Positions 13,563 to 14,472 of a stretch of 14,472 bases of DNA are shown here, in pieces. Origin of the DNA: Planctomycetota bacterium (lineage in GTDB: Bacteria; Planctomycetota; UBA8108; UBA1146). The stretch spans positions 1-14,472 of the forward strand of contig NZJA01000073.1 of assembly GCA_002691835.1 (NCBI GenBank), given 5' to 3'. The position numbers were made by a program, and so were the translations under genes. Below the pieces are notes generated by a model, which saw nothing but the letters and a program-made list of their open reading frames with translations, was not told where the DNA came from and made no database searches. The first letter of the stretch is position 1; each line of letters opens with the position of its first letter.

Positions 13563-14472
13563 ATGGCTGACTTCGACGAAGTCTGGTGTATCGATGGGGG
13601 AAAGACTTCCCTCAAAGCGATCAAGATCCAGCGTTCCGGAAACGGGGCTGAGATTGTCGCTGCCGAAAAGCTGGACCACCCCGCAGGTGCCGGTCCAGAA
13701 GCGACGGCTGCAGCAATTTCAAACCTTGCTTCTATGCATTCATTAACAGGGCCTTTGGCTGTTGCTCTTCCGAGTCGCTCTTCTTTGACGAGTTTCATTA
13801 CCGTTCCCTCTGTGGACGGCAAAAAGCTTGAAGAACTGATCGGGTATGAGGCACAGCAGAATATTCCCTTGCCTATGGAAGACGTTATCTGGGATAGCCA
13901 CATCTGTGGTGATACGGATGATGGTGAAAAAGAGATTGGAATCTTTGCGGTCCGTCAGGAGGAGGTCTCAGACCTTCTTGAGGATTTGTCCTCTGACGAT
14001 CTTGAAGTGGATCTTTTAACCCTCGGAAACGTAGGCCTTCTGAACCTGATCCGTTTCGATCTGCGCCCGCAGCGTCCCATGGTCGCGATTGAGATCGGGG
14101 CACATCACACGGACCTTGTCGTCGTCAATGGTTCCCGCTACTGGTTCCGATCCATTCCTGTTTCCGGCAAGGATTTCACAACGGCTTTGCAGGAACGATT
14201 CAGTTGTTCTGAAGAAGAAGCCGAGAATCTGAAAGTCACTGCGGCGAAGTCAGACCATGCCGCCAAGATTTTTGAAGTTCTTCAGCCTCTGTTGCGAGAT
14301 CTCGTCAGCGAAATCAACCGATCGATTGGTTACTACAAGTCGAGGGCCGGTGAGCTGAAGATTGAAGATCTCTTTCTCTTCGGCGGAAGCGGCAAGGTCG
14401 TCGGATTGAGGAAGTTCCTCGAAGATAACCTCAGGATCCGCGTGCAGATTTTCAAGAGTCTGAAGAGAGTAC
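13563..14472 (+). CDS. pilM: PilM-like type IV pilus / type II secretion assembly protein, 5' part
   Basis: PilM is a cytoplasmic actin/FtsA-like ATP-binding protein that links to the inner-membrane PilN-PilO-PilP complex in type IV pilus assembly, or serves the equivalent role in type II secretion. About 303 residues are visible and the frame runs off the window. Family features are the N-terminal phosphate loop CIDGGKTSLKAIKI (residues 9-22), the hallmark QQNIPLPMEDVIWD near residue 100, and the second phosphate-loop strand VAIEIGAHHTDLVVVNG. Also present are FRSIPVSGKDFTTALQERF with EEEAENLK, and the late EINRSIGYYKSR with LFLFGGSGKVVGL. GGAGAGAGG lies about six bases before ATG 13563. The usual partners pilN and pilO would be expected downstream, outside the window. 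The C terminus, probably 50 residues or more, is missing here. Confidence 0.9.
   Translation, partial: MADFDEVWCIDGGKTSLKAIKIQRSGNGAEIVAAEKLDHPAGAGPEATAAAISNLASMHSLTGPLAVALPSRSSLTSFITVPSVDGKKLEELIGYEAQQNIPLPMEDVIWDSHICGDTDDGEKEIGIFAVRQEEVSDLLEDLSSDDLEVDLLTLGNVGLLNLIRFDLRPQRPMVAIEIGAHHTDLVVVNGSRYWFRSIPVSGKDFTTALQERFSCSEEEAENLKVTAAKSDHAAKIFEVLQPLLRDLVSEINRSIGYYKSRAGELKIEDLFLFGGSGKVVGLRKFLEDNLRIRVQIFKSLKRV

Overview
The window comes from a Gram-negative-type bacterium. It carries an LptD-like outer-membrane protein and a PilM-type pilus or secretion ATPase-like protein, and several exported proteins have clear signal peptides. GC content looks slightly above 50% by eye. All recognisable genes lie on the + strand. 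Several features fit Planctomycetota or a nearby lineage: large exported TPR/thioredoxin-like and helical-repeat proteins of no clear family, a carboxypeptidase-regulatory-like protein, and a PilM locus after a long gene-poor gap. That placement is inference from style, not proof.

Layout. (1) Bases 2-619 hold the C-terminal part of a two-repeat beta-sandwich (carboxypeptidase regulatory-like) protein. (2) Bases 816-2444 encode an exported helical-repeat protein ending in a thioredoxin-like domain without its CxxC. (3) Bases 2445-2842 are a 398-base gap containing three consecutive short tandem repeats with 20-, 25- and 18-base units. (4) Bases 2843-4678 encode an exported helical-repeat plus amidotransferase-like-fold protein with a Cys/His cluster and an acidic loop, followed at 4804-7212 by an LptD/OstA-like protein. 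(5) Bases 7421-7933 are coaD. (6) Bases 8025-12562 are a compact run of ridA, oppD-type ATPase, oppF-type ATPase, mtaB and a family 4 uracil-DNA glycosylase, with three of the four junctions overlapping. (7) Bases 12563-13562 are a 1-kb gap. It starts with a near-consensus promoter, a hairpin and a 45-codon ORF with a good ribosome binding site. It ends in another chain of unrelated short tandem repeats (12-, 9-, 13-, 11-, 16- and 15-base units). (8) Bases 13563-14472 are pilM, cut off by the window end.

Functionally, block 4 points to envelope biogenesis and block 8 to type IV pilus or type II secretion assembly. Block 6 mixes metabolite-damage control (RidA), oligopeptide-type transport ATPases without their permeases, tRNA modification (MtaB) and DNA repair (UDG). 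The last four proteins of block 6 each carry cysteine sets known to bind [4Fe-4S] clusters in their families.

The most unusual signal is non-coding. Both long gaps are built partly from adjacent short tandem duplications of different unit length, each beginning at or inside the end of the previous one. Smaller examples lie just upstream of coaD and pilM. No complete novel multi-gene system could be demonstrated.
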